Shown piece by piece: positions 7,844-15,580 of a stretch of DNA of 19,492 nt. The number at the start of each line of letters is the position of its first letter. The stretch's first letter is position 1. Source of the DNA: Peptoniphilaceae bacterium (GTDB lineage: Bacteria > Bacillota > Clostridia > Tissierellales > Peptoniphilaceae). A program made the translations under genes and the position numbers. The notes under the pieces are model-generated. The model saw only the letters and a program-made list of their open reading frames with translations, did not search any database and was not told where the DNA came from. Location of the stretch: positions 1 to 19,492 of the forward strand of contig CAJUSY010000010.1 of assembly GCA_910589545.1 (NCBI GenBank), written 5' to 3'.

Positions 7844-7919
7844 TGGTGGCTCATCCGGGACTCGAACCCGGGACACCCTGATTAAAAGTCAGGTGCTCTA
7901 CCATCTGAGCTAATGAACC
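7844..7919 (-). tRNA. tRNA-Lys, anticodon UUU
   Basis: 76 bases including an encoded CCA. The cloverleaf checks out on the minus strand: acceptor GGTTCAT pairs with ATGAGCC (one G-T pair), D stem GCTC/GAGC with a GG-containing loop, anticodon stem CCTGA/TCAGG around loop CTTTTAA (anticodon TTT at positions 34-36), a 5-base variable loop, T stem CCGGG/CCCGG around TTCGAGT, discriminator A, then CCA. It is a single tRNA with its own promoter upstream and its own terminator downstream. Confidence 0.97.
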
Positions 7920-7933
7920 ACGACTACCTTTCT

Positions 7934-7962
7934 ATGATAGCACAATTAGAAAACTTTGTAAA
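7934..7962 (-). promoter_or_regulatory. tRNA-Lys promoter
   Basis: Minus strand: -35 TTTACA (complement of 7957-7962), 17-base spacer, -10 TATCAT (complement of 7934-7939) preceded by TGC, an extended -10. The predicted start near 7927 is about 8 bases before the mature tRNA 5' end. Confidence 0.8.
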
Positions 7963-7982
7963 GTGTTTTTTACAATTTTTTT

Positions 7983-8016
7983 AAAAAAGAGCAGAATTAT
8001 TACCAACTCTGCTCTT
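7983..8016 (-). terminator. intrinsic terminator of the phosphofructokinase operon
   Basis: Minus strand: AAGAGCAGA (complement of 8008-8016), 12-base loop, TCTGCTCTT (7987-7995) continuing into a T-run (7983-7988). A 9-bp perfect stem begins 4 bases after the stop codon of the phosphofructokinase gene. It closes the tubby-like/YitT/phosphofructokinase operon. Confidence 0.88.
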
Positions 8017-8020
8017 GATT

Positions 8021-9235
8021 TTACAATTTCACAATATCTTCTTTGTCGAATGCAAAGTATTGTGCTATTCCATTTTTGTATTCTACGTCGATTTTTCCTT
8101 CGATTAAAGGAAGAATGTAGTCCATAAATTCGTCGTCGATTTGAAAATGGCTGTCTGTGTATTTTGGAATTATCATTTTGGTTTTGTTGGCAACTTTTTC
8201 TATATCGACAAGTTCGAATTCTGTCTTGTATGGTTTGTTGGAAATTCTTTTGATTCCAACCATTTTACCTGAATGATTTTCTACACATTCTACAGAAAAT
8301 TTCCCAACTTCGTATGATTCTTCGATATCTGTCTTAGATGCGAAGGACATGTCACATCTTTGAAGTATGTTGAGTTCTATACTTCTAATCGGCATATCGT
8401 AAATTTCTTTTAGCTTATCTCTGATTATGTGTGATGGTCCTTGCAATTGTGCATGGCCGAACTTGTCTTTCTTGCCAGATGTTTTGGATATGAAGTTATT
8501 TGAAGAATCTTTAATACCTTCACTTACCAAAATCAAAATGTTATCTGTCCTTTTGAAGTTTTCATTGATTTCCTTGACTAGGTTATCAAATTCAAATGTA
8601 TCTTCACTTATATACACAAGATCTGCTCCAAGATTACAAAGTTTCTTAGAAATTGCACCTGCTGCTGTAAGCCAGCCGGCGTATCGTCCCATAATTTCAA
8701 CGATAGTTATAGTTCTGTAGTCGTAGATTTCGACATCTTTTGCTATTTCATAAATAGAATTCGCCACGAATTTTGCGGCAGAACCAAACCCAGGAGTGTG
8801 ATCTGTTCCAAACAAATCATTGTCGATTGTTTTAGGAGAACCCATTACTTTTATATCTTCGCCGATTTTTTCGATGTATTTGGATAATTGATATACAGTG
8901 TCCATTGAATCATTGCCACCAATGTAGATAAAATAATTGATGTTAAATGATTTCAAAATTTCTACGATTTTGGCGAGTTTCTCTTCGCTATCCACTTTGT
9001 ATCTGCAAGAACCCAACGCGCTTGCAGGAGTGATTTTCAATCTATTCAAATCTTCTTCTGTTTTTATTTGCGCTTTCAAGTCTATGATTTTGGAATCCAA
9101 TAATCCTTGCACACCGTATAAAGCACCGTACACATTGTCAAATCCCAACTCAATCGCCTTTTTGTAACAACCAGCCAAGGTTGCATTGATTGCACACGTT
9201 GGACCCCCTGATTGCGCTATTAATAAGTTTTTGAT
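8021..9235 (-). CDS. 6-phosphofructokinase, PPi-dependent type, non-canonical AUC (or AUU) start
   Basis: Phosphorylates fructose 6-phosphate in glycolysis. The frame's first ATG/GTG/TTG codon is a TTG at 9178, but starting there would remove the phosphate-binding loop. Upstream in the same frame the sequence reads (M)KNLLIAQSGGPTCAINATLAG, the standard N-terminus of this family. The codon at the methionine position is ATC (9235-9233), preceded by ATT; AAGGAG (complement of 9243-9248) lies 7 bases before ATC. This gives 404 aa, a normal length. Active-site motifs in that numbering are SGGPT at about 9-13, GGND at 106-109, PKTIDND at 134-140, PGFGSAAK, and MGR at 182-184. Asp after GGN and Lys in PKTIDND replace the glycines of ATP-dependent enzymes and predict pyrophosphate as phosphoryl donor. 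It follows yitT-family gene 9247-10128 closely. Confidence 0.9.
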   Translation of the reverse strand: MKNLLIAQSGGPTCAINATLAGCYKKAIELGFDNVYGALYGVQGLLDSKIIDLKAQIKTEEDLNRLKITPASALGSCRYKVDSEEKLAKIVEILKSFNINYFIYIGGNDSMDTVYQLSKYIEKIGEDIKVMGSPKTIDNDLFGTDHTPGFGSAAKFVANSIYEIAKDVEIYDYRTITIVEIMGRYAGWLTAAGAISKKLCNLGADLVYISEDTFEFDNLVKEINENFKRTDNILILVSEGIKDSSNNFISKTSGKKDKFGHAQLQGPSHIIRDKLKEIYDMPIRSIELNILQRCDMSFASKTDIEESYEVGKFSVECVENHSGKMVGIKRISNKPYKTEFELVDIEKVANKTKMIIPKYTDSHFQIDDEFMDYILPLIEGKIDVEYKNGIAQYFAFDKEDIVKL

Positions 9236-9242
9236 AATACCA

Positions 9243-9248
9243 CTCCTT
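9243..9248 (-). promoter_or_regulatory. ribosome binding site of the phosphofructokinase gene
   Basis: AAGGAG on the minus strand, overlapping the TAA stop of the upstream gene (9247-9249). It is 4 bases from ATT (9238) and 7 from ATC (9235). Its position supports initiation at one of these codons and not at TTG 9178, which is more than 60 bases away. Confidence 0.8.
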
Positions 9249-10128
9249 AATATTCTTCTCTTTCGAACCCTTTACCCAATACTTCGTAAGCGTCATTTAC
9301 AGTGATAAAAGCACGTGGGTCAATTTTCTTCAATTTTTTCTTCAAATAAGCAACTTGTGCTCTCTTTAATACACAAAAAATGACTTCTTGTTCGTTATTA
9401 AAATATGCTCCTTCACCATGTAAATAAGTAACTCCGCGGTTCATATCTTGCATTATAATTGAGGCTACTTCTTCATTTTTGGAAGTTATAACGAAAACTT
9501 GTTTGGTTTCGCCAATTCCCAATTCGATTTTGTCTAAAACTCTGTAAGCTACAAACATCGAAATAATAGTATAAAATCCCTTATCAATACCATACAATGC
9601 ACTACCAATAGCAATGATAACTGCATTACAGGCCATAAGAACATTTCCTATTGACATGTCTTTTTCATTCTTCATAATGGCAGCTATAATATCCAAACCA
9701 CCACTGCAAGTACCAAACCTAAAGAGAGTCCCCATAGAAGTACCATTAATCGCACCACCAACCACAGCTACGAGCATATCATCTTTTAAGATAAATGGAT
9801 TTGGAAGATAGTGGAACAATGTCAAATAAATTGACAACACAATGGTAGAAATCGCTGCGAAATTTACAAATTGTCTAGTTAAATACTTGTATCCAATAAT
9901 CATAATTGGAATATTAAGCAAGAACACCGTTACCCCTGTTGGAATTCCAGTCATATATTGAACCAACAATCCAATACCAGTAGAACCACCACTTAGAAAG
10001 TTCTTTTGGCTGAAAAAGAAGTCAATAGCCACAGCCGCCAACAAGTTAGCCAACAAAATTGAAATGATTTTCTTCTTGGCTTCATGTCTATTACCAAAAT
10101 TTTTTACAAAAAAATCCGTTTTACTCAT
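9247..10128 (-). CDS. YitT family membrane protein (DUF161 plus DUF2179)
   Basis: 293-aa integral membrane protein of unknown function, typical length for the family. The N-terminal part has about five membrane segments (near 20-40, 50-80, 88-108, 117-150 and 165-195) with family motifs FLSGGSTGIGLL at about 44-55 and FGTCSGGLDIIA at 138-149. The C-terminal part, about 208-285, is the soluble DUF2179 domain, with RGVTYLHGEGAY at 231-242. The ATG overlaps the stop of the upstream gene by one base (TAATG), and only a weak AGGA lies upstream, so translational coupling is likely. It is the middle gene of the operon. The biochemical role of YitT proteins is not established. Confidence 0.9.
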   Translation of the reverse strand: MSKTDFFVKNFGNRHEAKKKIISILLANLLAAVAIDFFFSQKNFLSGGSTGIGLLVQYMTGIPTGVTVFLLNIPIMIIGYKYLTRQFVNFAAISTIVLSIYLTLFHYLPNPFILKDDMLVAVVGGAINGTSMGTLFRFGTCSGGLDIIAAIMKNEKDMSIGNVLMACNAVIIAIGSALYGIDKGFYTIISMFVAYRVLDKIELGIGETKQVFVITSKNEEVASIIMQDMNRGVTYLHGEGAYFNNEQEVIFCVLKRAQVAYLKKKLKKIDPRAFITVNDAYEVLGKGFEREEY

Positions 10129-10622
10129 TATTTTATAAATCCTAATCTTTCTTTAATATATACATCCCATATAAACAAAGCCACAGCAATGACAACGAAT
10201 GTGTATTTTTCATCCTTTACTTCCAATGTGAATTTTTCATATATGCTAAAACCTTTCTTGTTTAATTCTATATTGCCAAAATCTAGTACATTGATATGTT
10301 TAAAATCAGAAATATCAATTACTTTGTCATTGTCGTATTTAATAGTGTTAGACATGTCGGATTCTAATGTAAAATTGACATTCTTGGAATTTATCACGTA
10401 TCTTTTGTTATTATCATAAAAAATACGCTCAACCTTCATCATGACATCTTCATTTTCATCGTAAAACACAAAGTTTGACCCCTTGTCAAAGCTTGAACCG
10501 ATGAATGCGTCAAAAAATGAAGTGCTATTTCCTTCCTTATATCCAGAATAAATAAGCTTATCGTCTGATAAAACCTTGAATCTATCCTTAATATCTTTGT
10601 TAATATAAAAATCGTAAATCAT
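10128..10622 (-). CDS. tubby C-terminal / LURP-one-like protein
   Basis: 164 aa from ATG 10622; a TTG two codons earlier is possible, but AAAGAAAG is spaced 7 bases from the ATG. The protein is rich in alternating short beta-type segments (FKVLSDDKLIYSG, NFVFYDENEDVMMKVER, FSIYEKFTLEV) and ends in a hydrophobic strand or helix, about 144-160, VVIAVALFIWDVYI. This profile resembles the tubby-like/LURP-one (YxjI-type) fold, in which the hydrophobic helix fills a beta barrel; I make that link by appearance only. In this family members may bind lipids or tether to the membrane. It is the first gene of the operon and overlaps the YitT gene by one base. No convincing promoter lies between it and the hup terminator. 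Confidence 0.65.
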   Translation of the reverse strand: MIYDFYINKDIKDRFKVLSDDKLIYSGYKEGNSTSFFDAFIGSSFDKGSNFVFYDENEDVMMKVERIFYDNNKRYVINSKNVNFTLESDMSNTIKYDNDKVIDISDFKHINVLDFGNIELNKKGFSIYEKFTLEVKDEKYTFVVIAVALFIWDVYIKERLGFIK

Positions 10623-10658
10623 AATCAATCTTTCTTTGATAATTAAAAGTTTAATAAT

Positions 10659-10685
10659 AAAAAAATCAGGCCATAGGCCTGATTT
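10659..10685 (-). terminator. intrinsic terminator of hup
   Basis: Minus strand: AAATCAGGCC, 3-base loop, GGCCTGATTT (arms 10676-10685 and 10663-10672) running into a T-run (10659-10665). It has a 10-bp perfect stem and lies 5 bases after the hup stop codon. This is one of the strongest terminators in the window. Confidence 0.92.
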
Positions 10686-10690
10686 ATAAA

Positions 10691-10981
10691 CTATTTACTC
10701 TTTTTTTGGTTAACTGCTTCTTTTAAAGATTTACCAGCTTTAAATACAGGCGCATTTGATGCAGGAATTTGAATTTTTTCTTCAGGATTTCTTGGGTTTC
10801 TTCCTTCACGAGCTTTTCTTTCTCTTGATTCAAATGTACCAAATCCTACTAATTGTACTTTTTCACCTTTTGCTAATGTTTCTTCAACAGTTTTAATGAA
10901 TGCGTTTAAAGCTCTTTCGCTTTCTACTTTTGATAGCTCACTTTTTTTAGCTATGCTTGATAATAATTCAGATTTATTCAT
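10691..10981 (-). CDS. hup: nucleoid-associated DNA-binding protein HU
   Basis: 96 aa, the usual HU size. HU binds and bends DNA without sequence specificity as a dimer and compacts the nucleoid. The N-terminal helical part (MNKSELLSSIAKKSELSK) and the VQLVGFGTFESRERKAREGRNP segment with the beta-arm and its IPASNAPVFKAGKSLKEAV end are diagnostic. The ATG at 10981 follows a perfect AAGGAGG. It is a single-gene unit with its own promoter (11030-11058) and terminator, as expected for a highly expressed protein. IHF is excluded as less likely because the organism type normally has only HU. Confidence 0.97.
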   Translation of the reverse strand: MNKSELLSSIAKKSELSKVESERALNAFIKTVEETLAKGEKVQLVGFGTFESRERKAREGRNPRNPEEKIQIPASNAPVFKAGKSLKEAVNQKKSK

Positions 10982-11029
10982 ATTTTCCTCCTTAAATTTT
11001 ACAAAATAGTTAAAACCTATTTTAAATAC

Positions 11030-11058
11030 AGTATACAGTAATATTTTTTTTATTTCAA
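11030..11058 (-). promoter_or_regulatory. hup promoter
   Basis: Minus strand: -35 TTGAAA (complement of 11053-11058), 17-base spacer, -10 TATACT (11030-11035). The predicted start near 11023 gives a leader of about 40 bases. That leader begins with a small perfect inverted repeat, AAAATAG/CTATTTT (11003-11009 and 11017-11023). Confidence 0.78.
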
Positions 11059-11070
11059 GTGTTTTGACTG

Positions 11071-11087
11071 AAAAAACAGCGTTTTTT
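11071..11087 (-). terminator. weak hairpin after prsA
   Basis: Minus strand: AAAAAAC, GCT loop, GTTTTTT, 7-bp stem with one G-C pair, 10 bases after the prsA stop and just before the hup -35. It is symmetrical and could act weakly in either direction. It is the only candidate terminator for the glmU-pth-mfd-prsA operon. Confidence 0.35.
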
Positions 11088-11096
11088 TATTAAAAA

Positions 11097-12062
11097 TTAG
11101 TAAATTTTTACTCCCATATCCTTTTTTTGTTTTTCAAATTCTTTTTGAACTTTTTCTTGGATAATTTTGTTGGAAATTGCTGTCTTAACGTTTTGTTTAT
11201 TTGCATCAGTCATCTTGTCTAATTCAGTAACTTTACTGTTAAGTTTGATAATGTGATATCCGAATTCTGTCTTAACTGGTTTGGAAACTTCACCTGGTTT
11301 CATTTTCTTTAACGCATCGGAGAATTCTTTTACCATAGTTGATGATAAGAAATCGCCTAATTTACCAGAATTTTGCTTTGCTGAAGGATCTTCTGATTTT
11401 GCTTTTGCAATCTCATTGAAGTTTTTGCCGTCCTTTACTTCTTCGTACGTTTTGTTAGCCAAGTCTAATTTTGCTTTAAGTTTTGCATCATCTAAGTTCT
11501 TACCCTTGTCATCCTTACCTGAGAAAAGAATGTGGTCTGCATTATATTGAGTATAAGTGTCTAAGTTTTTGTCAAATTCATCTTTGATTTCTTTGTCAGA
11601 TGGTTTGAAGTCTTTTTCAAATTGTTCTGAAAGCTTTTTGTTTTTCAATTGTTTTTCGATTTGTTCTTTCAAAGCTTGTTCAGTCATGTTTTCTTTTTTA
11701 AGTTGTTCTTTGAATTTATCGGCTCCACCTAATTGTTTTTGAAGCTTATCCATTTCCGCTTGAACATCCTTGTCAGAAACTTCGATTTTCTTATCTTTCA
11801 TCATTTTGTTTGCGATTTTTTCGTTGATTAACATATCGATAACTTTAGGTTGAATTTGTTTCAAAGCTTGCTTACCTTGTTCAGTGTTAGGATTGAATAT
11901 ATCTTGTCCATAATATTTCTTGTAATCTTCCATTACCTTGTCTACATCTTTTTGGTAGATGTATTCTTTTCCAACCTTTGCCACAGCCCCATCAGGTTTT
12001 TTAGAACAACCTGTTACCATTACCATCATGATAGCTAATACAATTGCTAAAAATTTCTTCAT
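11097..12062 (-). CDS. prsA: PrsA-like foldase lipoprotein (parvulin peptidyl-prolyl isomerase)
   Basis: 321-aa lipoprotein that helps secreted proteins fold on the outer face of the membrane. The signal peptide MKKFLAIVLAIMMVMVTGC ends in a lipobox with the lipidated Cys at 19. A SurA_N-like helical, Lys/Glu-rich region spans about 25-165. A parvulin domain spans about 174-276, with ADHILF at 175-180, the SEDPSAKQNSGKLGDF stretch at 223-238 and FGYHIIKL at 267-274. The ATG at 12062 follows GGAGG. It begins 11 bases after mfd and is the last gene of the operon. The gene symbol is by family; clostridia often carry several such proteins. Confidence 0.9.
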   Translation of the reverse strand: MKKFLAIVLAIMMVMVTGCSKKPDGAVAKVGKEYIYQKDVDKVMEDYKKYYGQDIFNPNTEQGKQALKQIQPKVIDMLINEKIANKMMKDKKIEVSDKDVQAEMDKLQKQLGGADKFKEQLKKENMTEQALKEQIEKQLKNKKLSEQFEKDFKPSDKEIKDEFDKNLDTYTQYNADHILFSGKDDKGKNLDDAKLKAKLDLANKTYEEVKDGKNFNEIAKAKSEDPSAKQNSGKLGDFLSSTMVKEFSDALKKMKPGEVSKPVKTEFGYHIIKLNSKVTELDKMTDANKQNVKTAISNKIIQEKVQKEFEKQKKDMGVKIY

Positions 12063-12073
12063 TATTCCTCCAA

Positions 12074-15000
12074 TTATTTCTCTTTATCCTTCAAAAGTAT
12101 CGACAATACTTCGATAGGATTTCTCAAATTTTTGTCTTCAAATCCCAAAATAATCTTAGGTTTTTCTGACAAATCAAATCTCATTTCTTTTTTGTAATTT
12201 TCTGTCAAGTATTTTAATTTTTCTAATGAAATTTTGTCAGGAGAAGAAAATTGCAAGAAAAGTTCTCCCTTTATTTCTTTTATACTTTCAATGCATAATC
12301 TCGCACAAAAAGCCTTAATTATGGATATATCCATTATATTAACGATAGGCTTAGGGACATCTCCAAACCTGTCGATTAATTCATCAATTATTTCAGAATA
12401 ATCATCTTCATCTTGAATAGATGCGATTTTTTTGTAAATATCAATCTTCGTTTCATTCTCAGAAATGTAGTCTTCTGGAATATAGCCATTGACCTTGATT
12501 TCTATTTGAACGATGTTTTTGTTTTCTGAAACAGTCTCTCCCTTAGCTTCTCTGACAGCTTGTTCCAAAAGCTTCACATACAAATCATAACCGATTTTTG
12601 CGATGTGACCGTGTTGGCTTTCTCCCAAAAGATTTCCCGCTCCCCTCAATTCCAAATCTCTCATCGCGATTTTGAAACCAGAACCAAATTCAGTAAAATC
12701 TTTAATTGCCATAAGTCTTTTTTCTGAAATCTCTGTTAATGATTTTTGTCCTTCGTAGGTGAAGTATGCATACGAAGTTCTGTCAGATCGACCAATACGT
12801 CCCTTTAATTGATACAATTGCGACAAACCCATCTTATCTGCATTATAAATTATCATTGTGTTGACATTTTGTATATCAAGTCCTGTTTCTATAATAGTTG
12901 TGCACAATAATAAATCATACAGCCCATCTTGGAAGTCGAGCATCACATTTTCAAGCTCTTTTTCATTCATTCTTCCATGTGCAATGGCGATATTTAATTC
13001 AGGAACCAAATCTTTTAATTTGAATTCCATCTGTTCAATATCTTCTATTCTATTATACACAAAATAAATCTGTCCGCCACGGTCAAGTTCTCTGATAATC
13101 GCATCTCTTATTAAACTTGGATTGTATTCTGTAACATAAGTCGATATAGGTGTTCTATCTTCTGGCGGCTCTTCCAACAAACTCATATCTCTTATCCCAG
13201 TTAATCCCATCTGTAAAGTTCTAGGAATTGGCGTCGCAGATAATGTAAGAACATCTACATTTTCTCTCATTGATTTCAATTTTTCTTTGTGACGCACACC
13301 AAATCTTTGCTCTTCATCTATTACTAAAAGACCCAAATCTTTGAATTTCAAATTTTTCGACAAAATCCTATGAGTTCCCACTATCAAATCGACCAAGCCT
13401 CTTTGCACATCTTTCATAATTTGTTTTTGACGCGCAGGGGATACAAATCGACTCATCATCTCAACTCTAATCGGATAATCTCTGAATCTTTCTTTGATTG
13501 TATTAAAATGTTGTTGTGCCAAAATGGTCGTCGGAACCAAAAACGCTACTTGTTTTCCGTCCATAATAGCCTTGAAACAAGCTCTTATTGCAACTTCTGT
13601 TTTACCATAGCCAACATCGCCGCACAATAATCTATCCATCGGTCTGTCAGATTCCATATCCGTTTTGATTTCTTCGATGGATCTGATTTGAGAATCCGTT
13701 TCTTCATAAGGGAATGAATCCTCAAATTCTCTTTGCCATTCAGTATCTTGTGAGAATTGATAGCCTTTTAACTTGGCTCTTTTTGAGTACAATTCAACCA
13801 AATCATCCGCCATTTGGTCTACGGATTTCTTTGCCTTTTGCTTAGCCTTTGCCCAATCATTTCCGCTCAATCTATTAAGTGAAGGCTTTTTTACATTGCC
13901 ACCACCGATGTATTTTTGAACCAAATTCATTTGGTCTGTTGGAATCATCAGCCTATCATTCGCCTTGTATTGAATTACAATGTAATCTTTTTGAATGCCA
14001 TTTACATCAATTTTTTCAATTCCCTTGTACTGTCCAATCCCGTGATTTTCATGAACAACAAAATCGTCGATATTCAAATCAGAATAATTGACAATATCTT
14101 GGCCAGTGCTTTTTTTCTTCTTACGTTTTCTGATTTGCTTTTCTCGTCCGAAAATCTCCTTGTAAGTAATTAACAAATACTTAGGATCTTTTATTTCAAA
14201 ACCATTTGGCAAATTCTGGTGAGTAATCAGAACTTGTGAAGATTTTATATTGGCATTATAATCTTCTGACTCAACAGTTGGAATACCGTTAGTAAGAAAC
14301 AAATCCTTCAACATGTTTTTTCGTTCGACGTTTGCCGCAAACACAATCTGCTTGAACCCTCTTAAACTATTGGATTTTATATTTTCAACCAAACTATCGA
14401 TGTTTTTGTTGAAGTTCGGAGCTTCCAACGTTTTAAGCTGATACATAGAATTCGATTCGATAAGCCTTGTTCTTTTAACTAAACTTGTAATGTTAACACA
14501 AGTCTTCTCTTTGATTAATTTTAATATATCAGAAATCGCAATGAGAGATTGTTCGTGCTTGGATAAGACTTCTCCTTTTTCAACCAAGTACACGAAATCT
14601 TCCAAAAATCTCTTTTCTTTTTCCTTGTAAATATCATAACACCTGGACAAATCTTCAATCAGCATTATGCTGTCATCTAAAAAATAATCAAACACAGTAT
14701 CATAATCTTTTTTTGTAAGAAAACATGATACCAAGTCGATTTCGTATTCCAAATCACTTCTGATGTATTCCATCAACTTTTCGAATTTGTCCTTGACATT
14801 GTCTACATTTTCTCCAAAAATCGGATGATTAATTCTTTTATCTAAGTTTTTTTGAATCGAATTGATAATAGATTCTTTTTTAGAATCTTCGATAATAAGT
14901 TCGCTACAACTGATAATATCAATAAATTTGCAGTCTTCAATGGATCTTTGAGTGGATACCTCAAAAAACCTCATTGAATCAATCTCATCATCAAACAATT

Positions 15001-15580
15001 CAATTCTAACAGGAAATCTACTGTGAACTGGGAAAATATCTACAATTCCACCTCTTATAGCAAATTGTCCCTTTGATTCGATAGTGTCTACTCTTTCGTA
15101 TTTCAACACCTTTAACTTTTCTTGAAGCTCTTCCAAATTTATTAAATCAGTGTCTTTAATAGTAAATGCGTATTTTTTGGCGACAGATTTTTTTGTGATT
15201 TTCTTGGTTAATGCGTCAAAAGTCGTGACTATAATAGGCTGTTCGTTGTTTAATAATTTGAACAACACATTTACTCTTTGGTTTTCTGCATTGTCATCCA
15301 GTGATTTCGCATTGTATAAGTTGAGTTCTCTGCTAGGAAAAAATTCACAGATATTGTCTTCAATATCGTTCAGATACTCTGTCAAATTCCTAGCTCTCAT
15401 ATTGTCTTCTACAACCACTACAAGAGGTCTATTTACATTTTTAGATGTAGCATATACGAAACTTGCGAAAGCTTCCTTGATGACACCATGAATGTAAATA
15501 GAAGAATTATTTGATTGCAAAGAATTCAAATATCCTTGAAATTCTGAGTTATCCTCGTAAATTTTAGATAAAAAGTTCAT
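12074..15580 (-). CDS. mfd: transcription-repair coupling factor Mfd
   Basis: 1168-aa DNA translocase that removes RNA polymerase stalled at lesions and recruits UvrA; full family length. The N-terminal UvrB-homology region includes AIRGGIVDIFPVHSRFPVR at about 174-192. The CarD-like RNA polymerase interaction domain is at about 502-560 (FVVHENHGIGQYKG). The RecG-like motor has Walker A GDVGYGKTE at 654-662, DEEQ at 755-758, SATPIPRTLQ at 781-790 and QLKGRIGRS at 924-932, followed by the translocation region with LELRGAGNLLGESQHG. The start codon overlaps the pth stop (ATGA), so the two are coupled. All motifs are intact and no frameshift is seen. Confidence 0.97.
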   Translation of the reverse strand: MNFLSKIYEDNSEFQGYLNSLQSNNSSIYIHGVIKEAFASFVYATSKNVNRPLVVVVEDNMRARNLTEYLNDIEDNICEFFPSRELNLYNAKSLDDNAENQRVNVLFKLLNNEQPIIVTTFDALTKKITKKSVAKKYAFTIKDTDLINLEELQEKLKVLKYERVDTIESKGQFAIRGGIVDIFPVHSRFPVRIELFDDEIDSMRFFEVSTQRSIEDCKFIDIISCSELIIEDSKKESIINSIQKNLDKRINHPIFGENVDNVKDKFEKLMEYIRSDLEYEIDLVSCFLTKKDYDTVFDYFLDDSIMLIEDLSRCYDIYKEKEKRFLEDFVYLVEKGEVLSKHEQSLIAISDILKLIKEKTCVNITSLVKRTRLIESNSMYQLKTLEAPNFNKNIDSLVENIKSNSLRGFKQIVFAANVERKNMLKDLFLTNGIPTVESEDYNANIKSSQVLITHQNLPNGFEIKDPKYLLITYKEIFGREKQIRKRKKKKSTGQDIVNYSDLNIDDFVVHENHGIGQYKGIEKIDVNGIQKDYIVIQYKANDRLMIPTDQMNLVQKYIGGGNVKKPSLNRLSGNDWAKAKQKAKKSVDQMADDLVELYSKRAKLKGYQFSQDTEWQREFEDSFPYEETDSQIRSIEEIKTDMESDRPMDRLLCGDVGYGKTEVAIRACFKAIMDGKQVAFLVPTTILAQQHFNTIKERFRDYPIRVEMMSRFVSPARQKQIMKDVQRGLVDLIVGTHRILSKNLKFKDLGLLVIDEEQRFGVRHKEKLKSMRENVDVLTLSATPIPRTLQMGLTGIRDMSLLEEPPEDRTPISTYVTEYNPSLIRDAIIRELDRGGQIYFVYNRIEDIEQMEFKLKDLVPELNIAIAHGRMNEKELENVMLDFQDGLYDLLLCTTIIETGLDIQNVNTMIIYNADKMGLSQLYQLKGRIGRSDRTSYAYFTYEGQKSLTEISEKRLMAIKDFTEFGSGFKIAMRDLELRGAGNLLGESQHGHIAKIGYDLYVKLLEQAVREAKGETVSENKNIVQIEIKVNGYIPEDYISENETKIDIYKKIASIQDEDDYSEIIDELIDRFGDVPKPIVNIMDISIIKAFCARLCIESIKEIKGELFLQFSSPDKISLEKLKYLTENYKKEMRFDLSEKPKIILGFEDKNLRNPIEVLSILLKDKEK

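Noticed and set aside
7731..7913. 60-residue plus-strand reading frame over the tRNA-Lys region
   Set aside because: It is the antisense of the tRNA and terminator, with no ribosome binding site; such frames are a known artefact of tRNA genes.
10642..10655. ATTAAA-AG-TTTAAT inverted repeat before the tubby-like gene as an operator
   Set aside because: Short, all A/T symmetry is expected by chance in this composition, and no promoter could be placed next to it.
13370..14173. Several plus-strand reading frames of 70-86 codons inside mfd
   Set aside because: Frame shadows of a complete, motif-verified mfd; their compositions are unlike natural proteins and they have no ribosome binding sites.
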